A stretch of DNA of 64,000 nucleotides from Hyparrhenia diplandra (lineage: Eukaryota; Streptophyta; Magnoliopsida; Poales; Poaceae): NCBI GenBank assembly GCA_015847255.1, contig JADLZK010009033.1:1-64000 (forward strand), written 5' to 3'. Positions 45,861-56,536 of this stretch are shown piece after piece. Position numbers and translations under genes: made by a program. How positions within the stretch are numbered: position 1 is the first letter of the stretch; the number at the start of each line of letters is the position of its first letter. The notes beneath the pieces were generated by a model, which did not search any database, had not been told where the DNA came from, and saw nothing but the letters and a program-made list of their open reading frames with translations.

Positions 45861-48800
45861 TCACAAATTTACCTTGTAGCCCATCTTCTTGGAAGAACTC
45901 TCCCTCATATGTGTTTGCATTAAAATGGTAATCGCCCCCGTTTGGGACAGGTAGTCTACCGTGTGGCAATACCTTCTACACAACATCCCAACCCTTAAGC
46001 CGCCGTCGGCCGGGCAACACCATGGGAGATAATAAACTTGTGTGGCATGTTGAGCCACGATGTAGACATCATCTCCGGCCATCCGGGAGTCTTGTCGAAT
46101 CTGAACAATCCCAAGTTGTTCGAGGTCCCGAATTTGTCATTTCGAGGATCGAACCAATGGCACTTAAACACGACAGAGAGCAAGCCGTTTAGAACCGGGG
46201 GAAATGGAGCTCGTATATTTCTTCAATTCTTCCATAATAACCTTTAGTGCTAGTTCTATCATCACCTTTAGTGAAAACTCCCGGTATTTGTGGTTCTTCG
46301 GTTTGGTCGATTCTCGCTCATAGCTCGTTGTATGGTAGCGATATCCATTCACATCATAACCGATAAATGACCTAACCCCGGGTCTCAAAGCCATTGGCAA
46401 CCTTGTATGAGCTTCGGGATGCATACCCGGATCGGTCTCAGGCTCGCAAGCTCAAGCAGATAAATAAAATGAGACGGTTCGTTAGCATATCAAACGAGAC
46501 GTTATTTAACACGAATTGGGACAGTACCGGCATTTGAACCAACTAATGAAATCTGGTTTTCCATTGCCAAAGACACCTGTCTAAGCAGGGCGCCCAATTC
46601 ATGTGCCGGGCGGCGTTCGTTGACCTTGATATTGCCTTTGAAATTTCCTATACCATCGAGAGACAAAAGGGTTGGATGCGGGATATTAAGTACTACAAGA
46701 CAAGTTGGTTGTACGCTTAGAGTTGTGACTTTATCATGCGTAAGGAAGCACTTCGTCCAGGTTGAAAAGTATATAATTCATTATCTTCGATCCACTCTCG
46801 ATTTGTCAAGATCTTTATTTTTGAACCACTTGCACGTCCTAGTTCTCCTTGAAAAGGCCGAGGGTTGATTCATTTTCATCGGCATTGTAACGAGGGGGTG
46901 GATAATGCGAGCTAGGAAGGTTGTCACCATAGTATTTTGATGTGAAGTCGACACCTCTGCTGAACCTTTGCTTCTCGCGATGGAACCCTCAATCTTACAC
47001 TTATTTTTACAATCGGCCCGAACATGCTTGAGAACTCTCTCAACAAAGATAGCACCAACGAAAGCGGCGGGGCCACCCACCCTTGCCTCGTATGGAAGGT
47101 GCAAAATCAAATGCACCATCGAACGAAGAAGCCTCGGGCGGAAATATCTTCTCCAACTTACGGACCAATACGGTGCCACTTTTTCCATTTCTTCTAGTGT
47201 GGTCCGAGATAACTCTTTAGCACAAAGCTGCCGGAAGAAATTGCTCAACTCTCGCCATCACATGCCGGACATGATCGGGGACATAGCCTCGAAGCATCAC
47301 CGGAAGAAGCCGCTCCATCCATATGTGGTAGTCATGACTCTTGAGCCCATTGATTCGCATAGTAGATAAGTTCACTCCCCTCCTCATTTGCTTTTTGCAT
47401 ACCCATCGGGGAACATTAATTTCTCAAACCATTGCAAGACTTCCCTCCTTTGGGGCCTGCTCAACACGTAATCGGCCTTAGGTTTTTCCATCTCTTGCCA
47501 TTGCTAGGAGGCTTCATTTCTTGCTTCGGTCTGTCACACAACTCGCCGGATCAATTCTAGCCTTAACGTTGTCCTTTTACTTGCTAGTTTCCATGAATGT
47601 TCCAAAAAATACTCGGCGATGTTCTTTTTCAAGATGCATTAAATCAAGGTTATGTGGAAGAAGAAGGTCATCATAATAGGGAGCCTCTCTAATCCGACTT
47701 GTGAGTCCATGCATGATGCTCGCCATAACCCACAAAGACACCATTTTCATCAGCCACAAGGGAATCCACTTAAGCGTGTACCTCGCCAGATGTCATCATC
47801 CTCGGCTCGGGTCCATAACTTGGAGACCTTTCGTAAAGTTCTTCTTGTCTAGCCCGAAAGCATGGTCGAGGAGGCAGGAACTGTCGATGCTTGTCGAACG
47901 CAGAATACTTGCCACCCTTCTTCAACCAGGTGAACCTCACGGCCGCCTTTTGCATACGGGCAAGGGAACTTGCCGTGCACACACCACCCAAGAATATCCC
48001 ATACGCCAAGAAATCATGCGGGAGTAGTGGTACCACACGCACATCCCGAAATTTCTCTTCAAAGCTCGGTCAGACGTCCAAAACCCTTCATTCCAACCTT
48101 TGATCAATTCATCAATCACAGGCTCTATGAACACACCCATTTTATTTCGGGTGGCGGGGAATTATCAAAGACAAAAGAATGTTCTTCGGTTGAAAGCGAC
48201 GCCCTGGGAGGCGCATTCACGGGATAACGAATACAAGGCCAACAAGTGTATGGGGCAGCCATCATTCCATAAGGATTGAACCCATCGTTGCCGGCGCAAC
48301 ACGCACATTACGAGCCTCCATAGCTTTGTCGGGATGAATATTGTTGAAATGGGTCCATGCTTCGGCATCGGATGGGTGTACCATCTTATCGGGCTTGTAG
48401 CGACGCCCATCTTTGTGCCATGTCATCTGTTTCGGGCAGACTCCTCGGTCATGTACATCCGTTGTAACCTGCGAAGGGAAGGTACCGTAGGATTTTCACG
48501 GGGACCTTAAGCTGCCTCTTCTCACCGCCTTCACCGTGGTCTACCTCTATGAACCTTGAGGATTTACACTTTGGACGGTCGCGTATCATCTTTGTACTCT
48601 TTCCTAAATAAGACGCACCCGTTCTCACAAGCATGTATCTGCTTTCGTATGGCATCTTGAGTACCTTGAGGAGTTTCTCCGACTCATACATGTTCTTTGG
48701 CAAGACGTGACTGGCGGAAGCAAACCCCCAAAGATCGCCAACATGTCGGTGAAGCCGCCTCGACTAATATTGCATCGGGCCTTCAAGTCCATAAGGCGTG

Positions 48801-48951
48801 AAATGGCATCTAGTTTGGAGACCTCACAATAGTCGTGAAGGGGTTTTACGTGCCGCCCTGCAACATGGTATAATAGGCCTTTGCGGTTTCTTCCGGCTCC
48901 TCCTCCCCTCATCCCCAAGTCCTTGCTCAAAGTTATCGGCATGAAAGTCAT
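45861..48951 (-). pseudogene. TNP2-like transposase gene, frameshifted
   Basis: In order on the minus strand: KLDAISRLMDLKARCNISRG and MYESEKLLKVLKMPYESRYM (48,860-48,600), KCKSSRFIEVDHGEGGEKRQ (48,570), MGVFIEPVIDELIKGWNEGF (48,140), VRFTWLKKGGKYSAFDKHRQ (47,940), APYYDDLLLPHNLDLMHLEK (47,680), a DUF4218-like part (47,160-46,960, SMVHLILHLPYEA) and a DUF4216-like part (46,183-45,960, VFKCHWFDPRNDKF and IVAQHATQVYYLP). This is the standard domain order of plant CACTA transposases. Many frame changes and lost segments make it non-functional, so any movement needed a helper. Confidence 0.88.
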
Positions 48952-49365
48952 CTATCATGTCTCCTATCCCGCATCGGAAGCAAGATCATCGATGTGTTGC
49001 CTCACGACCTCGTCCCTCATACGCTCGGTTTCACCATGGAAGATCCACCGCTTATAGCCCGTCCGTCCATCCATACTTGGGAAGATGTTTAGACATGTCC
49101 TTCTTACTTTGCCTTTTTTTTATTGTCACAATTCTTGCACGGACACCAAACCTTACTCGCACCTCGAGCATTCTGAAAAGCATAATCCACGAAAGCACTG
49201 CTCTTGCTAACCCATTCACGGTCAAAATCTCCAAAACTCCTCCAGCCATCGTATATCCACGCACGGTCATCCATTCTCTATCATTTCAGCGATAATATAA
49301 GAATGCGCGGTGCATCTACACAACAATCCTACCATCTAGTAGGTGAAGATAGGTCTAATCCCACT

Positions 49366-49553
49366 CGAGGATGCGGAGATGAGGTCCGTTCCATGCTCCA
49401 CTCCTATCAGGAGACATTTGGCACCTCCCTGCTGTTCTCCGAATACACGCCCTCCCCGAGAGGGGGGCCAGGGTATTCAAGAACAACGGGAGATGCTGCC
49501 GAAACTCAATCGACAGAGTGGAGCATGGAACGGACCTCATCTACGCATCCTCG
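49366..49553. repeat. 38-bp inverted repeat
   Basis: The left arm (49,366-49,403) and right arm (49,516-49,553) are complementary at 37 of 38 positions and enclose 112 bp. It lies upstream of the transposase on its strand. Confidence 0.9.
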
Positions 49554-49582
49554 GGCTGTCCAAAAACGTGGATTACTAAACA

Positions 49583-49628
49583 GATACGGTTATAGGTATG
49601 CAGGGATCTGCATACTTCCAACCGTATC
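49583..49628. repeat. 21-bp imperfect hairpin
   Basis: gatacggttataggtatgcag (49,583-49,603) faces ctgcatacttccaaccgtatc (49,608-49,628) across four bases; most positions pair. Confidence 0.75.
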
Positions 49629-49949
49629 TCTTTCGAACGGGAGACGCCTAACTGAGCTGCGCGATCTAGCTACGACCATGGCACGGAAGGAGGGGATATA
49701 CCTAGGGTCGCGGTGGAGTTAGGCTACCCGACGAGGAAAGAGATCAGGGCCGCCAAGGGACTCCGGCCGGCTCGGCAAGGCACTCAACTCCGCTCCGTAG
49801 GGCTCCTCTCTCATAAAAAGAAGCACACATGATCAATTGAAAATTTTCGACGAGAACCTCCCTCGCACGGGAGGTTTCCAACACCTGCAAACAAACCACA
49901 CAGCACGATGGCCGACAACCACATATATATTGACACAAACAAGTCACAT

Positions 49950-50580
49950 GCATGGCTCGATGGCCGACAACCTGCGAGGTCGAAGACAAGGGGCGCCGAG
50001 CAACGAGGGCCGGCGGGTCTAGGACGGACAACGGTGGGCGGTCGTGCTCCTCCTCCTCCTCTTCCTTCTTCCTCCTCCTTCCTCCTCCTCTTCCCTTCTT
50101 CCTCCTCCCTCCTCCTCTCCTCCCTTTTCCTTCTTCTTCTTCCTCCTACTCCTCCTTCCTCCTCCTCCTCCCTCTCCTCTCTTCTCCCCTTCTCCCTCCT
50201 TAATCCTCCTCCTCACTCCTCCCCCCTCCCCCTACTCCTTCCCTGGCTGGCCTTCCACCCCCCGGCGCCTGGCAAGGCGCAGGAGGGCCAGGGGCGGCCC
50301 GCCGCGGAGGAGGAGAGGGCGGGGCCGCACGGCGGACGGCTGGGGGACGGGCCGGCGCGGGCAGTGGCCGCCGGCGCCGGTGGCGGCCGGGCGCGCCGGC
50401 GCGGGGCGGGCCGCCGGGCGGCGCTGGGCGCGGGCGGGGAGGCGCGCGCGCGGCCGGGCGAGGGCGGGCGGGCGACGGCGGGCGGCGGGGTCGGGGCGGG
50501 CGGGGAGGCCGGGCGGCGGACGGCGGCGGCTCCGGCGGCGGCGAGCATGTGTGGGTGTGTGTGTGTTAGAGTGTGAGTGG
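49950..50580. repeat. CT-rich tract followed by extreme GC-rich segment in the CACTA element
   Basis: A (tcc/ttc)n tract at about 50,045-50,230 passes into a very GC-rich, CpG-rich segment to 50,545. Open frames here (for example 50,044-50,616) encode only Ser/Pro or Ala/Arg/Gly low complexity. The position suits the element's promoter and leader on the minus strand. Confidence 0.6.
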
Positions 50581-51654
50581 GGAGTGGGTGGGGAGCCGGT
50601 GGTCGGGTTGACTTAATTTTTTAAAAAAAAAACGCTTTCCGTGATGGATGCGGGGGGATCACGGGAAAGACTCCTCCTTTCCCGTGATCCCCCAGATCCA
50701 TCACGGGAAAGAGGAAAAAAAAAAGGTGACCCCTAATCCCGCCACGCCACCGAGGTGGGTCCCGCCAACGATTTCCCCGTGAGCCGTATTACGTGGGATC
50801 CTGGGGAAAGATCTAGATTTCCGTGTACAACTCACGGGAAAGGAGTTTTCCGTAAATAAATTTTATTTCTTTCTCTTTATTTTTCTAGCATATATATTTT
50901 GAAACTTTGATCATGATAACTTCATAAATACCTTTCCACATACACTCACCAATCCTAATTTCATCCTTGCGCAAAAAAAAATTGACCATTATTTCATGTG
51001 GTTCTATCTCTATTTGCATTTACTTAACTCGCAACAAAAATTATAATAATTACAAAAATAATCCAAAAATTCTCGAAAAATAGACATGACACAATATTTG
51101 AGGTCTATTACATATAGAAAAAGTTTCGTAGCCAAACCACAACTTGATCGTCACATTGACATGAAATCACACTAGATCACTCTCAACAAACATGAACCTT
51201 CTACGTAGATGTTGGAGCCTGTGAACATCGTACGTGCCAACTTGTGCGAAACGTTCCAAGTTTTTTATCATAGCCTCGGCACAAGATATCATGATAGATT
51301 ATCAAATTTCATGATTTTTTGTACATCGGTTTATTTTCTAGAATTTGTAGACCAATCGAACAGGGATTAGAGTTGATGATTTCGTACTAAGATGTTCCAG
51401 ATTTCATTATTTTTTTAAATGCAAGGCCTTACATTGTGTTGAGTATGAGGAATATAAATTTTTCTACTAAATTTTTTTTCAAAAAATTGAAGCACTTGTA
51501 GTTCAAATTTGGCCTCATTTCATAAATTCCCATAAAAGAGAATAATTACCTAAATATATCAAATGAAGTCAATAATTCACCAAACTTTAATATTGAGTGT
51601 CATATGATGTGCAACAAGTGTAGAAAAAGTTTGGAGATCAAAATCCAAAAAAAA

Positions 51655-52045
51655 ACATTTCCCGTGAGCGTCTTTCCCGTGAGCAGGATGTGGAGCTCAC
51701 GGGAAAGGGTCCCCTTTGCCGAGGCCCACCTTTGTTCAGCCCACGGAAAGCCGCGCCACGGGAAAGAGGTATCCCCGTGAGCTTGACGGAGTTCTCACGG
51801 GAAAGAGTGGACGGAGTGACGGAGCGGGGGGCTGGGCTGACGGCCGTGCCGCTTTTCCGTGAGCAGCCTCCTCACGGGAAAGGGTCGAAAGTGATATCCC
51901 GTGAGCTTTCCATCACGGGAAATTGGTTATCCCGTGGGTAGGTTCTTTCCCGTGATGTTTTAACCCCGCTCACGGGATATCCCGTGTTTTCCTCTGTGAT
52001 GATTTCCTCCGAGCTCACGGGAAACGGTTTGCTCACGGGATATTG
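51655..52045. repeat. Right subterminal repeats of the CACTA element
   Basis: The same cccgtgag/ctcacggg units as at the left end, in both orientations; a further group lies at 50,636-50,850 and an AT-rich gap separates the two. Confidence 0.85.
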
Positions 52046-52374
52046 CCGGATTCGGTAGTGAACGCAGACGCTCAACACGCACGCACACTCACCCCTATGA
52101 ACACACGCACGCAAACCCTACCCCTATGAGCACCTTCGAAGGACTGAGCCGGCAAATCTTGAAGTTCGAAGTCACCACTCGGGCGCCTCGCTATCGACGG
52201 GGACGTCGTCTACCACTTAATGCAAGTTAGAATATTTTGCGTTGAGCACGGTACGGAGTCCGACTCTAAGATGTATTAGACCATGTCGCGACCTGTCGAC
52301 TCATGAATCATGCTCATAAAATTTAGATCAACTCGTGTTTAATATGTGCTGTTGGAATATGTGTGGGCTTGGGG

Positions 52375-52578
52375 CTAAATAAGAAACTCTGAAATTTCTA
52401 GAGAAATGTCCAAGCTTGGAGGAATCCCTTTGAAAATGAAGTCATTCCTTACTAACCAACTTGCCCACCACATAAGGATCACAGCATCCATGAAGAACGG
52501 TTGGTTAGGCTGGTTTCTAATGTGTATGTGTTCGATAGCTTGAAGAATGGTCACTTGGAGGAATCCCTTCATTGACAT
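52375..52578 (-). pseudogene. LINE ORF2 C-terminal fragment in copy 2
   Basis: The minus strand encodes MDAVILMWWASWLVRNDFIF followed by KGIPPSLDI, the region after reverse transcriptase in plant L1-type LINEs. Part of it (52,375-52,408) is shared with copy 1, so this LINE predates the duplication, and copy 1 later diverged here. Confidence 0.65.
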
Positions 52579-52826
52579 GTGTTAGGTTCCGTTCCAAGCA
52601 CCTTTGCTAGTTTTTTTTATTGTATACTCAAAGTTTGGTGTTGTTGTTTAGCAGGGGAGCCGTTTTTTGGTGTTTCTATAGTTATATGCCATGTTGCAGT
52701 GAGTCAGTAACGTGTGGTTGATGAAAAATATGACTTCGCAGAGAACAGTTCATGGGTGTCCATCATATGCATAACAACTTTGTTCGGGGCAGGCAGCCTA
52801 ATTTGATACTAGCAGTTCTCCGTGTG

Positions 52827-52835
52827 TATATATAG
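52827..52835 (+). promoter_or_regulatory. TATA box of DC1 gene copy 2
   Basis: tatatatag lies 103 bases before the ATG in the same context as in copy 1. Confidence 0.6.
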
Positions 52836-52937
52836 ACACATCAGCAGCGCAGCATCGTCAAGCCATCAACGTTCACAACAACGCGAGCTCATATAGCTAG
52901 GCGAGCGAGCAAAAATCCTCATCCACGACAACACGAC

Positions 52938-53564
52938 ATGGCCGTGCCAGTAGCCCACTTCTTGCATCCCAAACACGAGCTCAAGCTGAGAGAATACCAC
53001 CTGTCACGCCAGTGCGACCTGTGCGCTGAGAAGCTCACCGGCAGCGGCTACAGCTGCGACCGCCTCCTCTGCAGCTTCGACCTGCACGAGGAGTGCGTCA
53101 GGTACCCGGAGACCCTGTGCTCCTTCTTCGAGCACCCGTGGCACAACCTCACCCTCGCCTGCAGCGACAACCGGCGCGCCTGCAACCTGTGCCGCGAGGA
53201 AGTCCCCAACGACGTCTTCCTCTACAGCTGTGCACCGTGCGGGTTCTACGTGCACCCACGGTGCTCCTGCCTTCCGCAGACGGCGCACAGCGAGGTCGTC
53301 CACCCAGACCACGGCCTGAGCCTCACCGCCATGCCCAGTGCAGGAGCACCGTGCGCAGCGTGCCCCGAGCGCTGCGGCGTCTGGGTCTACCGCTGCGAGT
53401 TGTGCAACTTCAACCTCCACATCGAGTGCCTGCACGGCTCCAGGGCCTCCACCACCAGAACCACCAGCGGCGGCACCAGCAAGGAGAAGGAGTCGTCGCT
53501 GGGAGACAAATTTTGGAAGGTCTTGCCAAAGGCGCAGGGGTGTCTATTGCGAATATGTTCCTGA
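52938..53564 (+). CDS. DC1-domain protein, copy 2, frameshifted C-terminus
   Basis: The frame encodes 208 residues and keeps all three DC1 modules with every Cys and His ligand found in copy 1 (for example CDLCAEKL, CAPCGFYVHPRC, CELCNFNLHIEC). A one-base loss near 53,515 (aaatttgtgg in copy 1, aaattttgg here) replaces the copy 1 tail with FWKVLPKAQGCLLRICS. The original tail EGLAKGAGVSIANMFLN is still encoded in the next frame to 53,569. The zinc modules may still fold, so it could be a functional variant or an early pseudogene. Substitutions outside the ligands show that it has diverged from copy 1. Confidence 0.85.
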   Translation: MAVPVAHFLHPKHELKLREYHLSRQCDLCAEKLTGSGYSCDRLLCSFDLHEECVRYPETLCSFFEHPWHNLTLACSDNRRACNLCREEVPNDVFLYSCAPCGFYVHPRCSCLPQTAHSEVVHPDHGLSLTAMPSAGAPCAACPERCGVWVYRCELCNFNLHIECLHGSRASTTRTTSGGTSKEKESSLGDKFWKVLPKAQGCLLRICS

Positions 53565-53789
53565 ACTAGTAAGATTGTCGTGCTCGTGCGAATGTAGACA
53601 CTCGCTTGGATTTTTCGATCGGTTTCCGATGAATAAGTTTCTTCAGTTTTCGATACACATACTGTGATGCTGGAGTCTGGAGATTAAAAACCTCTATGTT
53701 GTATTATTTCCTTCCGTTCCAAATTATAATAGAGTTTACCTTTATGGAATCAAGGAAACTGAACCCCAAGGGCTTCCATTCATTGTTCT

Positions 53790-53845
53790 TTCTGGAAAGA
53801 ACTTTTTTTTTTTTTTTTTTTTTTGGAGGAGATTCTGGAAAGAAC
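53790..53845 (-). mobile_element. Minimal retroposon insertion: poly(A) tail only
   Basis: ttctggaaagaac occurs at 53,790-53,802 and 53,833-53,845. Between them are 22 T and ggaggaga. On the minus strand this is eight bases of element plus a poly(A) tail with a 13-bp target duplication, as from an extremely 5'-truncated LINE-driven insertion. It lies at the end of duplication copy 2. Confidence 0.75.
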
Positions 53846-54119
53846 ATGTTAGCACTGCTTCGACATGCTCCTCCTACAGCCCAAAGGCCCATTCGAGCTG
53901 GGTGGCCCAACAAGAAGAATACCGGCCCAGAGTGGCAAAAGTTATCTCTGTAATCGGCATACTCAAGGCAAGGGGGAGGACGAGAGATATTCGGGGATGA
54001 CCCTTATAACAGAATTTTCGAATTCGTTTCAATCTTTCATCTGCAAGTACTAGAACTAGTTGCTACTACATTTCCATTCTAGTTCCCGTCAGCTGCAAGT
54101 AGTTCTAACAGAACATGCT
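53846..54119. other. No gene recognised
   Basis: Unremarkable sequence between the DC1 copy and the first DUF594 pseudogene. Confidence 0.4.
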
Positions 54120-54905
54120 GGCTGAGAAGGCCCTTCGCGTGCAGGTAGGCCCGGCCTGCATATGCTGGAGGGTCGGAGTAGCTGAGAATGCCCAGCCGAC
54201 CTGGTAGGCTGGTACATGAGCGTCCAGCGTGTAGAATCGTCCGGTTTCTACAACAGCCCTTTCGCGAGCTTGCATACCTTTATGATGTGAAAAAAAAAAC
54301 CTGTGGTGATGTTTGTATTCACTTCTCTATCGTCTGCTATGCGGTACATGAGCTTCTTCAATGGGTCTTTTTGCTCGCTACTGCTCCTCCGTTCATGTTC
54401 ATCTGGCTGCAGCCATCTGATGAAGTAAAAATTGTTGAATAACAAGAAGGATTTGATTTCATCCCTGGCTTCTGAAATCAGATGGTGCTTCCTGCCGCTC
54501 ATCAGCATTTCAGGGTTGGAATCCAGCAGGTGTGCCATGTACTAGTTGGATACTGCCTCTCTGCTCTTGACATAAAGCCATAATGCTGGGTTGTCCATCC
54601 TTGTCCTTCCTCCCTGTGGAGCGCCTCCGTCCTCTGATTTTATTTCCTCTCCTTCTCTTTCTTGTAGTTTTTCTCCATCTCCTAGTTCTTCTGCTCCTTC
54701 TCCTTGTGGTACCTCTTGTTGTTGTGGTGGCTGCTTTTCTTCTTTGTGGCTGTCATCGACGACCTGAGAGCAGCGGAAGCAAAGATTGGTGGCGATGTGC
54801 CATAGGAGGATGCTCCGATCAAATGAGATACCCAGGCTACTTTTTATCTCCTCTCTACAAGCTTGCCTGCAGCACCTCACTTAGATCCCAGTTCTTGGTG
54901 GTGGT
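54120..54905 (-). pseudogene. DUF4220/DUF594 pseudogene, copy A
   Basis: The minus strand carries EEIKSSLGISFDRSILLWHI (DUF594 start), a lysine/glutamate/glutamine-rich insert, MDNPALWLYVKSREAVSN and then an in-frame TAG before YMAHLLDSNPEML, ARDEIKSFL and YRIADDREVNTNIT. The C-terminal part (54,120-54,250) survives only across several frames. Full relatives have an N-terminal DUF4220 membrane region; here a copia fragment begins at about 54,906, where the gene should continue. These plant proteins are of unknown function. Confidence 0.8.
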
Positions 54906-55511
54906 GTCATGATAGAAGTAAGCATATTGATACAAAGTATCACTTTATTCGTGAATGCATCGAGGATGGAAGGGGTGGAGGTGGATCATGTTGGTACTGC
55001 AGGGTAGCTTGCCGATATCTTCACCAAGTCACTGGGGTGAGTGAAGTTTGTTGAACTAAAGAGTTGTCTGGGCGTCATCGAGGTGCAACAAGTTTGGGGG
55101 TTGATTTGTTAGCTAAATTATTGCACAAGCATTATGTAATTTTGTTCAGTTAGAATCATGCATCAAGTAGGCTAGGGGAAGGGTGTGATCGTTGGCGTGC
55201 ATGATCACGACACGTACGGCCCGGTCCAGGTCGATCGAGTCCGCGCCATAGTGTGCTCAGCGCACGTAGCGCGTGCCGCAGTGAAACGGCATGGCGTTCT
55301 TTGTGCGATACGGCATGGGGCGTGCTGTTACAAGCCCAGGATTGTATCTTGCATTTGAGTATAAATAGCATGAATAAAGACCGAAGCGGCTGTATTGTTG
55401 GCAGCACCAAAATATCCACTTTTCTCACGTGAGTTTGTTGTTTGTGTTTCAATCTATTCGATCCTGTCGGCGTCACGATCCCTGGTCAGCAACCTTGATT
55501 GGTTCCAACAG
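54906..55511 (+). mobile_element. 3' end of a copia retrotransposon with its LTR
   Basis: From 54,909 the plus strand encodes the end of copia RNase H (RSKHIDTKYHFIRECIEDG), then in a second frame QLADIFTKSLG, followed by a polypurine tract (aagtttggggg, about 55,089-55,099) and a 3' LTR beginning tgatttgttagc and ending ttggttccaaca. The LTR has tataaatag at 55,360 and aataaa at 55,373. The 5' LTR and most of pol are missing, and several frames are broken. Confidence 0.75.
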
Positions 55512-56440
55512 GTTGCAGCTAGCTGCAGCTCAACAGAATACATCTCAAAGTAGTCCTCACAACGGGTGATCCACATCCTCATATTCTCCGCGTCGAACTC
55601 CATGAAGTTCATTTTCGGCAACCCCAATGCAGACCATTAGGATCCCAGAACGTTCCCTCTGGATCGCCCTCCATACAAACCACCGACTCTAACCCCAAAC
55701 TTGAGAATGAATGGTGTATAACCCAAACATAGCTAGAATTTAAAACTTCTCAGTAAAGTGATAGTGTGTCTCATAGTGAGATTCTCATGTGCTATGACTA
55801 AGTGATAGTGTTCTATTACTACTTAAAAACACTAGGATAAGTCCACCATTTTTGTAGTTAAAATTAGGAAGGAACGAATGGGAGGGAGGATTGAACATAC
55901 CCTTGATGAGAGGTTGACTCAATGACACAGACCCCAATGATTGTTGTCGACGCAATGCCCATGACCGGGTTACCCGCAGATGAAGTCGCCACGATCATCA
56001 AAGGAGGAGGTAGGATGCCATCCGTCGCGGTCAGCCTAAAGTCTTGGCTCACCTACTTGGGTAGTGCCATCATCTCTGGGCACAAATCCTCTGCGGACGT
56101 GTCTGCTTTGCGAATTGCGCCCATCTCTAGGTGTGGCCCCTCCATGCTCGTATCCATCCTCGGCTTCCAGGTGTCGAACACCTTGGTGGCATCCTCAAGT
56201 TCGTCGAGTCAAAGATCTTGGGTACGACCGCCGATCCGGTTCCCAATGATGTTGATCTCCACCATGTTGATCGATCTGGCTCTCCAACAACAACTTCACT
56301 GACTTGAGTTCCTCGAGGATGAGCTTGGTATTGGGATCCATGGCACCGAGTTGCTTGTAAAACATGGTGAAGTGGTCGTGATCGATATGGTCGGGCTCTA
56401 GGGACAAACCTGAACAATCGATCAACTACTACTCTACTGA
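55512..56440 (-). pseudogene. Gypsy-type gag fragment
   Basis: Minus-strand frames include MDPNTKLILEELKSVKLLLE near 56,340, a diverged middle part, and near 55,610 FMEFDAENMRMWITRCEDYF continuing EMYSVELQLAA. The last is the typical start of a plant retrotransposon gag domain. The copia LTR abuts it at 55,511, so the copia element probably inserted into this gag. Confidence 0.65.
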
Positions 56441-56536
56441 TTGGATCAACCCGGACAAGGACCTATGGGTTCACTTGTTCCATCGCGCTAGGCATAGAAT
56501 GGCGATCAACTTTCCATCTTGGATCACACATTGCTA

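Larger units (their letters stand above)
42310..52060 (-). mobile_element. Complete CACTA (En/Spm-type) transposon, 9.75 kb
   Basis: The termini are CACTACCGGAACTCTGCCGA on the left and, in reverse, CACTACCGAATCCGGCAATA on the right, flanked by the 3-bp duplication AAC (42,307-42,309 and 52,061-52,063). Dense subterminal repeats of the form ttcccgtgag / ctcacgggaaa lie at 42,330-42,740 and 51,655-52,045, with more near 50,640-50,850. Decayed TNP2-like transposase runs on the minus strand. It sits inside a retroposon that sits inside copy 2 of the duplication. Confidence 0.93.
42282..52219 (-). mobile_element. Small LINE/SINE-like retroposon, split by a CACTA element
   Basis: atgcaagttagaa flanks the block at 42,269-42,281 and 52,220-52,232. 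The left edge is a T run (42,283-42,291), the complement of a poly(A) tail, then gagattacacagtacaac. The rest (52,064-52,219) continues gcagacgctcaacacg to ctaccactta. Together about 185 bp of retroposon remain once the CACTA is removed. It contains gaacacac- and ctatgag-type motifs I associate with a common rice LINE 3' end. Confidence 0.8.
41147..53793. repeat. Copy 2 of the tandem segmental duplication
   Basis: It begins gagtgaatagtgagcttgag like copy 1 and ends cattcattgttctttct. Shared blocks are 41,147-41,479, 41,888-42,281, 52,233-52,408 and 52,572-53,793. They are separated by a truncated LINE, by a small retroposon carrying a CACTA transposon, and by a LINE fragment. Confidence 0.85.

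Noticed and set aside
50044..50616. 190- and 222-codon plus-strand frames
   Set aside because: They translate a (tcc)n tract and a GC-rich tract into low-complexity Ser/Pro and Ala/Arg/Gly runs inside a CACTA element.
53004..53569. Long frames on the minus strand and in the +2 frame over DC1 copy 2
   Set aside because: They are shadows of the DC1 reading frame; only the last 17 codons of the +2 frame are meaningful, as the displaced tail.
55922..56302. 126-codon plus-strand frame
   Set aside because: It is antisense to the gag fragment, whose own strand gives recognisable gag motifs.
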